A stretch of 64,000 nucleotides of DNA from Heterotrichella gracilis (lineage: Eukaryota > Sar > Xanthophyceae > Tribonematales > Xanthonemataceae): contig JAULBX010029821.1 of NCBI GenBank assembly GCA_032358255.1, forward strand, positions 124,001 through 188,000, in the 5' to 3' direction. Shown here one piece after another: positions 51,439 through 63,432 of the stretch (positions are counted from its first letter, which is position 1; each line of letters opens with the position of its first letter). A program made the position numbers and the translations under genes. The notes beneath the pieces were generated by a model. That model worked only from the letters and a program-made list of their open reading frames with translations, was not told where the DNA came from and searched no databases.

Positions 51439-53849
51439 GGACGCTGCCCCACTGCTCTGTACTGGTCAGTGGCCCGCCATAGGAAAGGACTTGTTGCACC
51501 AGGACACGATTGTTGGCCAGCAGAAGGGAGGGCAGCTGAGGTTGCTGACAGATCAAGTCTTGAGGCGCCCTTTCCAAGTGAGATCTCAGGCCACTTCAGA
51601 TCCAACTTCGGCTAAAAGAGCATCGCCCTTGCGTGTCAATGCTGTAGTGAGCTGCAAGACGGCAGTGCATATATGTGGTGAGTCTTCAGTGGCATAAGAC
51701 AGGCGGATACCAGTTGGCTGGGGTGGGGGGGGGGTCAAGAGAAAATGCAAGGCAAGAGTGTGCTGGGCGTTGCAGACACTGTGCGATCTACTCGGTTGTA
51801 CGGTACGAGACAACGTTAAGCTACGAACCCACAGAGAGGCAACGATCGGTAGTATCAGGCCTCAATGCGTCGTCGAGGTGAGGGTGCAGCCGAAAGATGG
51901 TACATGCGCCCACCACGGCATGAACACATACTGGGCTAGCTAGATACGCCCCTGAACTACAAAAGACACTTGGACCTTTAACAAAAACAATATACGTGAG
52001 CCGGCGCCTTCCGTGCAAAGCCACGTGGCCACAACCTCGCTGAATTCAAGGCAACGCGGTTTGCCCCCAAAATGCATGCATGCAAAATAAACGTACGCCA
52101 ATGGCGAATAGAGCGGCTCGAAAACAGCGGGCTAACAAACGAAATAGGGCAAACCAGTGCACCAGCAAACCTTCCAAGCACAACGGAATGAGGTTGCAAC
52201 GAGCGGCGCTCTCGTGGGGAACTTGCAACGCGGTTTGTGGGTCACCTGATTTATGAGGCGGAGGGATACGTGACACAATAATCTTCGCCGCTGCACAGGC
52301 TCTCCGTTGAATGGCAACGTGACAATGCTGAAACTTACGCAAAGAACGAAGTGCAGGTGGGCATTTGCCAGCATATACCACACTGGAAACGTTGCCTGAA
52401 GGGAGGTGGTGGCCGGGCAGAAAATGCTATCCCAACCCATTCAAGTGCAGTCCCAGTTTGCCCCTCACCCTAAACCATTTAGGGAGGGTTCAAAACAAAG
52501 GTGGCACAACCGTGCACTACGCAAATTTGCGCTTAAGTGCACTTGCTATTAAAGTTATGAGGAACAGTCACTGTGACTCACCTGACTTGTCCTCCTCACC
52601 CTGGTGGCGGAGCTGTGACTGGATGAAGACGTATTCAGAAGGAAAGCTGGTTGCGTACTTGTTCAGTGAAGAGCACAAGCGCAAGCCAAGAGCCACACCA
52701 GGGCACCACCCAGCAGTTATAATGTGAGCTTGGCAGAACTTTGGCAGTGGCATTCATGCAAAGACTAGCATGGGAATGCAAAAAGGTATGGAACGTAAAG
52801 GTAAAGATTAAGGTTGGTTCACACAGGATTTATAACGGCAATGAGTTGCAGGGCTGCGGCCAGGATGGCAACAGCAGGTGGGTCCAAACCAGTGAAGTCA
52901 GAGTTTGAAAGGTGGCAGCTGGCATGACTTTCCAACGTGGGTTCATCACATCGTCAAGGTGGTTTGTCAAAAACAAAATACTGTACCTGCAAGGGCTTGA
53001 CAAAACCCTGTCCTACGTTGCTGGCCAATAGCTATCACAAATGCACCGGGCCATTGGCTGCCTCGATTCTTTACAACCCTGTCGTGCCTGGTTGACAGCA
53101 GTCACCTCATGCCGCATGAGGTATGGCATATGTGATGAGAAGATAAGATCCTCCTGGTGCAGTGGAAGTCACACGCCAATTTGTTCAGTGCACTACCTGG
53201 CTAGCGTAGTACTGCACACAGATAGGGTTCCAAGAGATTCTCTATCAAAGCATTTTGTTACATTATACTGCACACATCGCTCACTAACTGAAGGTGTCGA
53301 CAGCCGAGCCAGACATGACACTGCTGGCCATGGAATGGAATGAATTTTGGTCAGTCTCCCAGGCCTGGAACCACTGACATCTGAATATAATAGGCTGAAA
53401 CTAATAGTCCAAGACCACCCTTCGTCCCTAGATTGACTGCCCACTGGACCATAACCTCAATGGTAAAGCTACGATGATAAGTTAATGCTGAGCGAGTAAA
53501 AGTCCACTGGATGATATGATATTCCCCAAGCCAGAGGCCATTGGCCAAGAGGACAAGAAGCTATAAATTAGTACGCAAGGCCAGCCAGTCTAAAACAGAC
53601 TGGGTGTCGTGCATCAACAGGCTACAGGTGTGACCAACATAAGCTAGTGCCAAAAGCACAGCCTTACAACATATAGCACGCACTTCAAATGAGTCTGAAA
53701 AAGAGTGCAGAATCAAAGCACAGAAAATCTACAAAGTGGGCACTGACTACCAAAAAATCGTACGGCGTCACTTAGATGGGGACTGCGGGTGCGTTGGAAA
53801 ATCTTACTGACAGCAAAGATGTAGTTTTGATGGAACAACAGAGGAAATA
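51439..53849. other. Intergenic region between the two methyltransferase-like paralogs
   Basis: This 2.4 kb should contain the paralog A promoter near 51439 and the paralog B 3' UTR near 53849. Several open frames of 60-120 codons on both strands show no protein-like pattern. Nothing else was recognised. Confidence 0.5.
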
Positions 53850-56383
53850 TCAAAGGAAAGCACGGTCTTGCGGGGATGGCCCTGTCACAATCAAACCATG
53901 CTCATCCACCTGTACAAAGGCAAACCTCATGTACAGCAGCCCAGCCCTCACATTGGTTCTGCTCAGCACTGGCTCTCTACTGAACGCCCGGAATCCATAC
54001 TTGTGCAGCTGGTCGAAAAGCTTAAGGGTGGATTTCTTGGAGACAACCTTGGGCGATACATGCACATCCAGCAGGAGCTGTGTGATTGGCACCCCACCGT
54101 TGACAAACTTCTTGTACTTGAGCAGCTCAGTGATGGCTGTCCATTCTGCAAACTCAACATCAAACTTCAGCACGTCGATCCACGCCTGGTCCTTGTTCAG
54201 CATCTGCTGACTCAGATGCTTGCCGAGTGCCCATTTTGGTGCCGTGGGGCCGCTGTTCCCTGAGGTGGGCGGCGGCCAATCCTGAAGCGGGAGCTCTGGG
54301 ACCGCCTCAATACCCTTCAAATCCTTGACGCTGAGCGACGTATTGAACACCGCCACCCTGCACCGCGTCTGGCTCAGCATGCTGGCTTCAAACCCTGTGC
54401 TGCCGCTGTACCCAAAGGAGTAGACCACGCACTGCCTGCCCTTGCGGCGCAGGAAGGTGCGCAAGCCACACACCCACTCCCCCCCCGCCCCCAGCCCCCC
54501 CACCCGCTCCGGCGCCAGGCAGTTGTACCACGCCCCGTTCATATCCCAGGCAAGCATGTTCCTCTGGACGCCCCCAACAGCATCCAGCCGCAGCTTCCCA
54601 CCAGCAGTTGGCTGGCCCATCCAGGAGTAGTAGCCCATAGCCGCCTCGTGGCTGCTGGAGTAGATGCTGTTCACCAAGCCACGCATGCCTGCGCTGGAGA
54701 TGCACCCATCGGTACCGAAGGTGGACCTATCGGTGTCCGCTGGTCCAGTCACAATGCGCCCCTTGGCGTCCACTTGGATCAGCGAGTACTGTGCAAAATG
54801 TGCCCGCGACTTGAGGTTGAACTCGGAGAGGATGGGCTGCACGCTGAAAACCCTAAACCCCTTGTCCTGCAGCGCTGTGAGGATGTCCAGCATGACCTGC
54901 CCTTTAGGGTTGTTCCCCTTGGGGTGAAATTTGAGCAGCAGCTGGGTGAAGGGGAGCTGCGGGACGCTGGTCAGCAGCACCTGCATCACCTGCCATTCTG
55001 CCGCAACATCAATGCTGACCACGTCCACCCACTGGTGCTTCAGGGATGCCATGATGATTGGGAGGGTCCTCTTCTTCCCGGCACCCTTGGACGCCTTTAG
55101 CTGCCAGGGGTGGTAGATGCCAAGCTCAGGAGGGTTGATGTTGGTGGTGTTGGGCTTCTGAACAGCTGCGGGGCTGAAGCGGTGCAGCTGGCACGCTGTG
55201 CGGTTGACGGCGTGGAGTTCAAAGGTGGTGGGCGCTGTGCTGAACGAGTAGATGGTGCACCCCTGGCGCTGTAGGAAGGTCCGAACCCCGCACACCCACT
55301 TGCCTGCATTGCAAGCAACAAAATGCTCAGCCAGTGCAAATCAGTGCAGGAGGGATGTTTCACTTTGCTTCTTGGTATTGGCGTGACGCCGGCCCCTCAG
55401 CATGGCCTTTAGTCAGCAGTCACACAGTGAGACATTGGACAGGAAGTGCTCTGCAACTCCAGTCCCATACCTGCGCACATCAGATTATCTGCAAACAACT
55501 TTCCGCTATCCCACTCCAGAGGTGACAGCAGTTGTGGTGTTTTGGTAGGCCATAAGCACTGCTTACCTTGGTTGCCCACTTGCCCAACCCATTCCTTTGT
55601 CGGGCAGTTGAAGCTAGCATAGAACACATCCCACAGGAACAGCTCCGGACCCAGCTGCACCCCCCCCGTCGACTGCAGGGTTGCCTTGGTTGCGGGTGGT
55701 AAGGAAGTCAGGTATTGCTGCGTGCGTGCTTGACCTTCCTGTAACAACGGTACGGTAAAATTTGAGCTGGGGCTAGAACCTGTTGCACAACGCAGACACA
55801 GGCGGGAGCACAACCTAGCTTTGTCCAACGGGAGGTGGTCAGAACAGGAAAAACTGGCCAGAACAGGAAAGTATTTTGTCAGTGCGCATCCCTTAGGGAT
55901 ATTGTTCTTCAGCACACACTGGTGGCACTATGACGACGTTGCAAGGTGAGAATATGCTGGTGTTCTATGACATTGCCCCCCCAAAAAAATGGCGCCTGCA
56001 CCTACTTGTATTGCAGGGACTGTGAACAAATTGTACACCAACACTACACACACATTGCACACACTCTTTGCTTCTGTGTGTCCAAGCCTTACCTTGTACA
56101 CCTCTTCAATGGTGCTGGCTACCTCCTGCTCGTCCAAACAGGCAAAATCTCCTCCCCAGCTTTGCGTGATGGTCAACTTGGAGATAGAATTCCCAGAGGT
56201 GGTGCGTATCGCGCTTCCGTCAGTCACCAGTTGCAAGACACTCTTTGACTCCAGCTGTTGGCTGCTCTTCACGCGCAGCTGTTGCGCCAACGCTGTCTTG
56301 TGCGCAGTCAGGCACCCCAGCAGCAGGAGCGGCAGCAGCAGCGACCTGAGAGGTCCCACTACGTGCCCACTTGCCATGGCCAT
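53850..56383 (-). CDS. Secreted or Golgi protein with two METTL24-like domains, paralog B
   Basis: This paralog of the preceding gene has the same three-exon plan: 56093-56383, 55567-55738 (172 bases, exactly as in paralog A) and 53850-55303, in frame to 638 residues. From the first ATG the leader PLRSLLLPLLLLGCLTAHKT is a clear signal peptide. Domain 1 starts ELFLWDVFYASFNCPTKEWV, with GNQGKWVCG in place of the Gly-rich GAGGKWVCG of paralog A. Domain 2 starts MLAWDMNGAWYNCLAPERV with GAGGEWVCG. Domain 1 again has SIDVAAEW and domain 2 KFDVEFAEW, so the internal duplication and the change came before the two genes split. Both domains end with TGP and DR near the close. Catalysis is untested and the target unknown. 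It is divergent from the Kazal gene over 1.2 kb. Confidence 0.87.
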
Positions 56384-57579
56384 GGGCAAGAGAGCATAGC
56401 CTGGCAACGTCAACAGCCCAGTACTTGGCGACAGGCTGCGCTCTGTCCCATGCCAATCTGGAAGTGAATCTCACTTTGCACCGTTTGCCTACGGTGTTTA
56501 GCCGCGGCTCTGCTATATAGGCAGGCCAACTGCAGCAACTACTTCTCCTCCAAGTCTCACCTACTTGGCAGTGAAAACGACAGGGGTTAGTCACAAGCAT
56601 GGTAGTTGGTTCTCCACCTGGTGGCTATTGGGGCCACTAAAAACCGTCACGACTGACAGCGCGGGTGCACAGGGCTGGGAAACGTCCATGCAAAGTGGAT
56701 AGATAAGCGATAAGTTGCGAGATAACGACCCGACGGACGGCCTCAACAAGAACAACGCCATGTGCCCAGCTTCCATTGCAAACGAAGCTTCACCAACCGC
56801 GCAAATCATGTTGGGCGAGTTTACCTGACCGTGGTACATCCACGCATGTGCCGCGTTTATGTTCAGACACTAGCGACTAGGTGCAACGCAGGTTTTTTAG
56901 TGCGCAACCCAGTTGCCCACTTGTCCGGTCCAGGCATTTGTGCGTGTGCATGCATTGTGTGTGTCTAATCATGTGTGCACGCGTGAGGCCTTACCAAGTT
57001 GAGGACGCGGTTGCGAGGTCGGTGCAAGAAACGCTGCAGAAAGGTTGAAGAGGAACTGTCTGCCTTTGTTACAGTCTGTTGTAAGGGAATATACGTCACC
57101 GTCGCGACCCCTTGCCGCCACGTTTCACTTTGGAAGTGAGTGATGTGACGGTTCGACTATCAGGGGGACTAGAATAGGACTAGAATAGGAGCTCCCCCCT
57201 GCGACTATGCACGGAACTTCCCCGTTCTGATAAGGAAGAGGCCTTTCACTACATTAGTACCCCTTGTATATGCATGCATTGTGCTGGTGGGCCTAATTGA
57301 GGGTCCTGTTCTGCGGCAAAACATCTGCTACACTCCAGAGTCTGAACACTTCACCAGCTTATTGTGCGGTGTGCCCGCAGAACACAGGGTTTCGTCGTGT
57401 TGACCCCTTAACAACTGCCCCACTCCAATATTATTGGCAATAACCACAAAAATCCAGACCAAACACGAACTCAGGTCAACTGTGCACGCGGAGTTCAGAG
57501 TTTTCAACTGTCCACGTTGGCTTTTTTGGTGACAGAGATCAAACACAGGAACTCTGCGTTCCACAACCTTGCATGGAGG
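56384..57579. promoter_or_regulatory. Divergent region between paralog B and the Kazal gene
   Basis: Both promoters should lie here. A short tandem repeat GGACTAGAATA occurs twice at 57166-57187. An open frame at 57328-57564 on the minus strand shows no conserved pattern. Confidence 0.45.
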
Positions 57580-60500
57580 ATGACTGTCACACTAAACCTG
57601 TTTCTGGTTCTGTCCTCACTCTTGGCAACTCCTGCTTTATGCCAAGGTAAGCTATTTTTATATCTTGTTGCAGAGTTTTCCTGTCTAAGTCCTAGGGGTC
57701 CGTGTTTGTGGGGGCTTTGTAATGGCTTACCTTGACAACCTACACCTTTGTGCCATGTTGGTCCGACACCGAAGGCTTACAGCGCACTGGCAGACCGTTT
57801 GTTTCTTTGTGTGACTGGTTCCTCTTGCCTGAAGTGTCGTTGTAACGTTAGTTCACAATCATCCTAACCGAGGAAGTATGATTGTGAACCTGGTGCCACT
57901 CCAAAGCTCGTTACTACAATTATCAACCCTAAGAGACCCTAATGGACCAACCCCTCCCGCTGCGTGCAGCTTGCAAATGCACAGACAGCCTCCCCTTGAG
58001 CCCTGTGTGTGGAGCGGACGGCAACACCTATGCCAGCCAGTGTGCAGCCTCCTGCAGTCAAGTGGCCACAGCCTGCCAGGGCAGGTGTCCATGCGTTGCT
58101 TGCAAGTGCCCCACCAAAGCACAGCCAGTTTGTGGGACAACCCGTGGTGTCGGCTCCAACGGCAAGACCTACAACAACAGCTGCCTGGCGTCGTGCGAGA
58201 AAGCAAGCACCGCATGTGAAGGCGCATGCCCCTGCGCCTGTCCGCAGGACTGCACCTACCCTGTGTGCGGCGTTGATGGGAAGACCTACTGCAACAGCTG
58301 CCAAGCAACTGCCAACAGCACTGATGTGGCGTGTGTGGGCAAGTGCCCCTGTCAGTCAGGATGCTTGTGTCCCGTCTATGACGCAGACATGTTTGGCTTT
58401 GGCATGTGGCCTGTGTGTGGGAAGGACAAGAAGGAGTACCAGGACAACTGCTGGGCGAAGTGCGCTGGGACCCAGCAAGCGTGCGCAGACGCGTGCCCCT
58501 GCCCCAGCCTCCCCTGCCCAGGCGCGTGCGACAGCCCCGTATGTGGCCAAGATGAGGTGACCTACTGCAACGAGTGCCAGGCACGGTACAGCGGAACAGT
58601 GGCAGCGTGCAAGGGCCAGTGCCCCTGCAAAGGCCCAGACTGCAAAGCCAGGTGTGCAGGCATGGAGCGGGGTGCTGGGCCCATATGTGGGGCAGACGGG
58701 CAGCAGTATGACAACGTTTGCGAGTTCAAGTGTGCTGGAGCAGCGCTGGGAAGCTTTGGGAAGTGTCCAACAGCGACATGCGTGTGCACACGAGAGTATG
58801 CGCCAGTCTGTGGGGTGGATGGCACCAAGTATTCCAACGCCTGTACAGCTGGGTGTGCGGGGACAGCCGTGGCATGCACCGGTGACTGCCCCTGCAAGGA
58901 TCAGTGCGCATGCAGCCTGATCTACGCGCCAGTCTGCAGCGTCAGGAATCTGACCTACAGCAACGCGTGCGCTGCAAAGTGCGACCAAGCAGAGGTTGCC
59001 TGTCAGGGAGAGTGCCCCTGCGCACCCCCACCCCCTTCACCTCCACAGCCAGTCTGCCCCTGTCCCCGCATCTATGCGCCGGTGTGTGGCAAGGATGGCG
59101 TCACCTATGGCTCTCCCTGTGAGGCAAAGTGCGCTGGCATGGGAACAGTGTGCAGCGGGGTGTGCTTGGATCCGCTCATGGCTCCGGGCGACTTGTCAGA
59201 ATGTTATCAGCCTGTGTGTGGCATGGATGGGGTCAATTATTGCAGGTAAGCGGTTGGTGTATTGGGCGAACAATTTGAGGCTGCATGTAGGGTCGCATAT
59301 GGTGCTTGTCAGGTCCATGAGCAGGCATGTGGCGGCTGCATGTGGGTTCAATTGGTGGGGATCCCCATGGGCATGCGGTCAAGTTCCATCTTTTCACCAT
59401 GTTGCACAGCGCCACATGGTTGCCTGAAAAGGTAGTGCATCCCATGTTACTTGCACTGCTAATCGCATGTTACTGCATGGGTCTCATCTGCCGGAGTATA
59501 TTTCTGCATGTGGACAACCAACGGTACTCTCTTTCTGACCTCCCCTCGCCTACCTTGCAGCCAATGCCACGCGATTGCCAATGCCACCGATGCAATTTGC
59601 AGCGGCCAGTGCCCCTGCAAGCCCTCCCCTCCTTCCCCACCCCCCGGGCCGCCTGGCTGCATCTGCCCAGCTGTGTACCAGCCGGTCTGCAGCCCATCTA
59701 ATGCTACATTTGGCAACTCCTGCGAGGCGAAGTGTGCGGGCTCTCAAGTGAAGTGTCAGGGAGAGTGCCCCTGTCCAAAACAGCCTTGCTCCGATGCATA
59801 CGCGCCTGCGTGTGGCAGCGATGGCAACACCTACAGCAATAAGTGCCAGCTGGCCAACGCAGGGGTTGCCCTGACATGTATGGGCGTATGCGTGGCAAAC
59901 ATGACAGAGTCAGGCAACACCCCTGGCAACGGCACCAGCAGCAGCAGCAGGAGTGGTAGTGGGACAAGCAGTGCGCCCATCATGATTGATGACCCTGCGG
60001 GTGTCTCTGACTGCCAGTCGCCTGTGTGCGGCTTGTCCGGCTTCAACAATGTGACTTACTGCTCGGAGTGCCTGGCGATGGCCAATGGGAGCAGCCTGCA
60101 GTGCACGGGAGCGTGCCCCTGTATCAAGCAGCCCTGCACCTGCCCAGACATCTACCTGCCGGTGTGCGGGTCAGACAACAGGACCTACGGGTAGGTGCTG
60201 CACTAGTAGGGTTGGATTGCTCTGGTTTTGGGCTTGCTGCAATGTCATGCATGGAGTCCTGTGTGGCGTGTGCATCCGCAATGCAATTGGAGTCCTGTGG
60301 GGCATATGTCCTTATATGGCGTGTTTAGATGAAATGGCTGTGCATCGCATGTGCACCATGGCTTAGTCAGCTCCATGGCCAGTTCCACTTGTGTTGGTAG
60401 CGCAGCATTGGTGTCCAATTCGGCAACTCCCATAAACTACCATCAAAGGAATGCATGAATGTGCTATGAGTCATTCCCTTTGATGATAGCACATGATACG

Positions 60501-62556
60501 CCCCTGGCTAGGACCTTGACCCCGCCATCGCCTTCCACAGGAACTTGTGCGAAGCAGGGTGCTTGGGCGGCGTGCGCTCCAGCTGCCCCGGACCCTGCCC
60601 GTGCAAGGCAGGTGATGACACAACCACCAGCGGCAACGTCTACACACCAGAAACCTGCTCCGGCGTCATGCAGAAGGCGGATTTTGGGTCTGGTGTGGCC
60701 ATCACCAGCATCCTGTCAACGTCCACTGGGGCCGATTGCTGCAAGGCCTGCCAGCAGATGAGCAGCAGGTTCTGCTCGGCGTGGACGCGGCAGCGGGGGA
60801 CGGGCAAGTGCAGCCTGTACGAGTTTGTGCTGGATGCCGAGAGGACCACCAAGTCGGTGTCGTATGACATGGGCTTCATAGGTGGGTGCCGCATCAGGGG
60901 TCTGGCACCAGGTTGCAACGTCCTTGAGTCAAATGTGCCATGTGTTTGCATCCCTATCCCCAGGATCAACCTGAAATGTAAAATCTATTACCATACGATT
61001 TATAATATTGCAAAAACGTTTAGACATGACCCCCTCAAAATATTTTCTTCAATAGTTTTAAACTGATCGAAAACTGATCAGACGTTCGTAACGGTGGTCT
61101 ATGGCTGATCCAAGTTCGTCAAACGTGGTCAAAGGTAGATCAGAAGTCGTTACAAGTCGTTACAAGTCGTCCGACTGTTACAATTTCGAGTTTGATCACT
61201 CCCAAAAATTGTCCAAAAAATATATTTGGGGGGTCATGTCTAAACGTTTTTGCAAGAAATAGATTTGTAATAATTTACATTACGAATTAGTTAATTTTAT
61301 AATAAAATTGTTTCCCCGCCAAATGTGCGTAACCAATAGCATATACATGCCCTTGCTTGCTGAGCCACCATCCGTGATCCCTTGCAGGCTGTCCCCCGGG
61401 CTATGCCGTTGACCGCGCCACCAACCTAACCTGTATCATGGACCACTGCACGGCCATGACTGCCAACCGCAAGGGGTGCATGGAGTGCAGCACAAACTAC
61501 GTGTACAACAGCAAGCTGGCCAGATGCGGTAAGGACAGGGGTGGCCTGCGGTGCTGACCTGCTCTCACCCTCTTCGCGTTGGGGCCATTTGATGGTGTGA
61601 TTGCTTGGGCATATTGCCGCTGTTTGATTAATCACATGTTCTGAGCTTCCTTTGCAACCTGCAACTGGTGGTCCTGGTCAGCGCCAGCTTAGGGTCTGTC
61701 AGCACCAACCGACAAGCAGTCTATTTGTTTAGGGTTTAGGGTTTAATGCATGTGGACTGAGTTGTGTAACAATGGGCCTCATATTCAATCAAATTGTGGA
61801 AGGGAAGGTGCTTGGACCTGACTGTGGGTGTGGTGCGTTGCGCAGATCGGAACAAGAACTGTCCAGCCAGCTGTAGCAAGCGGGTGTGCGGTGCCAATGG
61901 CATTAGCTACTGCACCCCATGTGACGGCAGTGCACGGGGTGTGAAGGTCGCATGCAATGGGCGCTGCCCCTGCCCTGACCCATGCACCGCAAAATGCGCC
62001 AAGGTGAAAAACGACACTAAAGTGTGTGGTGGGGATCACAAGACCTACGCCAAGTGCTTTGCTGCGTGCAAGAAGGTCAAGGTGAGCGGCTGTCTTGAGC
62101 TTGGGACACCCTATGTAGGCTGCTGCTGGTGCTGCATGCTTCGAGTGCTGCGGCATGTGCTGAGGCCACCCGAGGTTAATGACTGCTCATGTCTTGGGAC
62201 TGTGCCTCAGCAGTGCAGGAAGTGGCAGAGGCACCTTTAGGTCAAGGTACCATCTGGAGCCCATGTCCTTTGTGCACATGTTGTGTACAGCTCAGTGAGT
62301 GACCGCGCATGTGCCATGTCTGGGGGCTGACAGTGATGGCCCCATGTGTCGCATGCAGGTGGCGTGCAATGGCTCTTGCCCCTGCCCACCCAAGTGCACG
62401 TGCACAGCGGCTGAGCGGAAAGCGTCTGCTGTGTGCGGGGCTGATGGCAGAGCCTACAACAGCGCGTGCAGTGCAAAATGCAGCAAAACACGGGTGGCCT
62501 GCAGTAGGAAATGCCCTTGCCACACCACAGCCGCCAAGAAGTCGTTGAAGCCATGA
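57580..62556 (+). CDS. Secreted multi-domain Kazal-type serine protease inhibitor
   Basis: Kazal domains bind serine proteases through a short exposed loop. Exons 57580-57646, 57970-59245, 59561-60190, 60541-60881, 61388-61528, 61846-62081 and 62359-62556 close in frame at 962 residues. The start ATG gives the signal peptide MTVTLNLFLVLSSLLATPAL ending at LCQ. About 17 Kazal-like domains follow in tandem: 14 before and 3 after a different segment. They share the core pattern C-x-PVCG-x-DG-x-TY-x-N-x-C-x-A-x-C, usually closed by CPC, for example CGADGNTYASQC and CGVDGKTYCNSC. Between them, about 695-771, lies a PAN/apple-like segment (ADCCKACQQM then FCSAWTRQ), then a Cys-rich piece with GCMECSTNY. 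A Ser-rich linker occurs near 560. A TGTAA at about 62888 could be its polyadenylation signal. Target proteases are unknown. Confidence 0.9.
60441..60485. repeat. Inverted repeat (hairpin) in an intron of the Kazal gene
   Basis: CATCAAAGGAATG at 60441-60453 pairs with CATTCCCTTTGATG at 60472-60485, with one bulged base and a loop of 18 bases. It lies in intron 3, about 55 bases before the acceptor. Confidence 0.7.
61008..61255. mobile_element. MITE-like element with terminal inverted repeats in Kazal intron 4
   Basis: About 27 bases beginning TTGCAAAAACGTTTAGACAT at 61008 are repeated in reverse complement at the right end, to 61255, with close to full identity through a CCCCC run. The 250-bp element is AT-rich, holds no open frame, and contains a GTCGTTACAA tandem at about 61148-61170. 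Weaker homology (AAATCTATT) continues outside on both sides. No clear target-site duplication was seen. Size, position and structure fit a non-autonomous DNA transposon, but no family is assigned. Confidence 0.7.
61728..61746 (+). repeat. Interstitial telomere-like repeat, two units
   Basis: Two TTTAGGG units followed by TTTAA lie in intron 5 of the Kazal gene. Confidence 0.75.
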
Positions 62557-63432
62557 CTGCATCCCCAGGGCAGGCGACTGAGGCGCAGGGACTCACTGCA
62601 GCGATTGAACGAATGAACCATGTGTGCCAGACATGCCATGTGCATTGACACAGTTTTGCATTGACAATGTTCGAGGGTTTTTGTGTAGCCCCACGGCGTT
62701 TGGTTTAGGTATAGGTATAACACTCCAGTTTTTGTTGGACGCAGTTTAATTTTGTTAAAAGCAAGGTGTATTGCTGGAATGCTGTTTAAACACAATCTGC
62801 ACTTTTGCAACGGGAGAGTCTTTGTTCCTTCATGAACAGTTTTGTTCTGTTTTATGTTCTGTAGCCCCAAATAGCTAGCAGTAATTGTGTAAGTCTCGTA
62901 TAGGATGCTATTGAAAAGCAAAAGAACGGCGGCCTATCACTGTTGGATCTGCTAGTTGATGTTTGTACGTCGTAGGATTGCATTTTAGATGCCCATTTTC
63001 ATGTGACACATGTGATACTCTGTTGTTTTTAATGCTGCCTGCCCCCATTGCAAATTTGAAGTGATTTAACTAGGGTGTGTTGCGTTGCAAATGATGTCGC
63101 CTGCATCATGAATGCTTCCAGAACAGTTTTGATGGCAGTGTTGTTGGTGCCTAGTGGCAGAATTTCGATTACAGAGTTGAAGGTTGTTTCAGCGTTGCCA
63201 GAGGGCATTCAAAGGCTTGCATGGCCGCCAAATATATTCATGCCGCATCAACTGATGTAACAGAAATACCTGTTAATTCCAATAACCCTAAATAAGGGTT
63301 TATCAGAACCCTCGAGAGGAAGGCTGGTCTCTGGAAGCCCCTAGATTCTAATGCGGTAGCTGTATAGCAGCTGCAGTACAGCATGGCACGGGTATCATGA
63401 CATGGCTGGACCAGGCATCTGGAATGCTGTAG
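62557..63432. other. Region between the Kazal gene and the retroelement
   Basis: It begins with the Kazal 3' UTR. Open frames here are short and do not resemble protein. A small near-palindrome (AACCCTAAATAAGGGTTT) lies at about 63285. Confidence 0.5.
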
